From CAZBGL01 sp964491375 (GTDB lineage Bacteria; Desulfobacterota; Deferrisomatia; Deferrisomatales; Deferrisomataceae): 5,730 bases of DNA. The stretch lies in NCBI GenBank assembly GCA_964491375.1, contig CAZBGL010000092.1, forward strand, positions 1 to 5,730, read 5' to 3'. Shown here one piece after another: positions 5,156 to 5,730 of the stretch (position 1 is its first letter; each line of letters opens with the position of its first letter). A program made the position numbers and the translations under genes. Under the pieces are notes generated by a model that saw nothing but the letters and a program-made list of their open reading frames with translations, had not been told where the DNA came from and searched no databases.

Positions 5156-5730
5156 ATGGCGGTACGCACGCGGTTCGCCCCGAGCCCCACGGGGCATCTC
5201 CATATCGGGGGGGCCCGCACGGCCCTGTTCAACTTCCTGTACGCCCGGCACCACGGCGGCACGTTCGTCCTGCGCATCGAGGACACGGACCGGGAACGAT
5301 CCACCGAGGAGAGCACCCGGGCGATCCTCGACTCGCTGCGCTGGCTCGGCCTGGAGTGGGACGAGGGGCCGTACTTCCAGAGCCAACGGACCCCCCTTTA
5401 CATGGAGCACGTGGAGCGACTGCTCGAGGCCGGCCGGGCCTACCGGTGCGACTGTCCGCCGGAGGTGGTGGAGGCCAAGCGCCAGCAGGCCTTGAAGGAG
5501 GGCCGCAAGCCCAAGTACGACGGCACGTGCCGGGGGCGCTCCGACGTGGACCCTTCCAGGCCCCACGTGGTCCGGTTCCGGGCGGTGCACGAGGGTACCA
5601 CCGTGGTCCACGACCTCCTGCGGGGGGACGTGGTGTACGACAACGCCGAACTCGACGACCTGGTGCTGGTTCGCACGGACGGAACCCCCACGTACAACTT
5701 CACCGTGGTGGTGGACGACGCCCTCATGGG
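5156..5730 (+). CDS. gltX: Glutamyl-tRNA synthetase, N-terminal part (runs off the window)
   Basis: The first 191 residues of a class I aminoacyl-tRNA synthetase that charges tRNA(Glu), and in some bacteria also tRNA(Gln). The signature PSPTGHLHIGGART spans residues 9-22 (HIGH motif as H16-I-G-G19), followed by LRIEDTDRERS (39-49). The zinc-finger-like insertion has C98-D-C100 and C125, but the position of the fourth E. coli ligand (H127) is Gly. DDLVLVRTDGTPTYNF (167-182), which lines the active site, is present. The KMSKS motif and anticodon-binding domain lie beyond the right edge. AAAGGA at 5141-5146, 9 nt before the ATG, is the likely ribosome-binding site. Only 46 bp separate the preceding terminator from the ATG, and no clear promoter is visible there. 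Whether it is discriminating or also makes Glu-tRNA(Gln) cannot be decided from this fragment. Confidence 0.96.
   Translation, partial: MAVRTRFAPSPTGHLHIGGARTALFNFLYARHHGGTFVLRIEDTDRERSTEESTRAILDSLRWLGLEWDEGPYFQSQRTPLYMEHVERLLEAGRAYRCDCPPEVVEAKRQQALKEGRKPKYDGTCRGRSDVDPSRPHVVRFRAVHEGTTVVHDLLRGDVVYDNAELDDLVLVRTDGTPTYNFTVVVDDALM

Overview
This is a high-G+C bacterial chromosomal segment. Its gene content (a PEP-CTERM exported protein, a CBS-CBS-ACT regulator, a Memo-family protein, and a GluRS with the PSPTG/HIGG signature) fits a Desulfobacterota/deltaproteobacterium-like Gram-negative. That placement is inferred from family content and codon use, not from any marker comparison. I see no mobile element, CRISPR array, tRNA or rRNA.

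Left part, minus strand (1-2983), three genes read right to left. First is a 214-residue CBS-CBS-ACT protein (2339-2983). After a 307-bp intergenic region comes a secreted 289-residue PEP-CTERM protein (1162-2031), closed by a textbook terminator at 1113-1136. Last is a TPR-repeat probable lipoprotein (1-958) that runs off the left edge; its frame stays open to the edge. The 307-bp region is the most informative non-coding part. It holds a near-perfect sigma-54 (-24/-12) promoter at 2088-2104 pointing at the PEP-CTERM gene. Upstream of it lie a 14-bp perfect palindrome (2198-2211) and a flanking 16-bp direct repeat (2156-2171 and 2246-2261), at distances typical of enhancer-binding-protein sites. 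This matches the known theme of PEP-CTERM genes controlled by RpoN with the PrsK/PrsR two-component system. The window therefore predicts an exosortase and a PrsR-like activator elsewhere in the genome.

Right part, plus strand (3091-5730). A 107-bp divergent region carrying a perfect 7-bp inverted repeat precedes a two-gene operon. The first gene is a fold-type I, class V PLP enzyme (3091-4281) that keeps its PLP residues but lacks the cysteine loop of cysteine desulfurases. The second is an AmmeMemoRadiSam protein B / Memo homologue (4278-5081), coupled by an ATGA overlap. A hairpin terminator (5087-5109) ends this operon, and gltX (glutamyl-tRNA synthetase) starts at 5156 and leaves the window at the right edge.

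The genes are mostly of known families. The points worth following are the sigma-54 control region of the PEP-CTERM gene, the pairing of that gene with a TPR lipoprotein, and the translational coupling of an uncharacterised PLP enzyme to the Memo-family protein.
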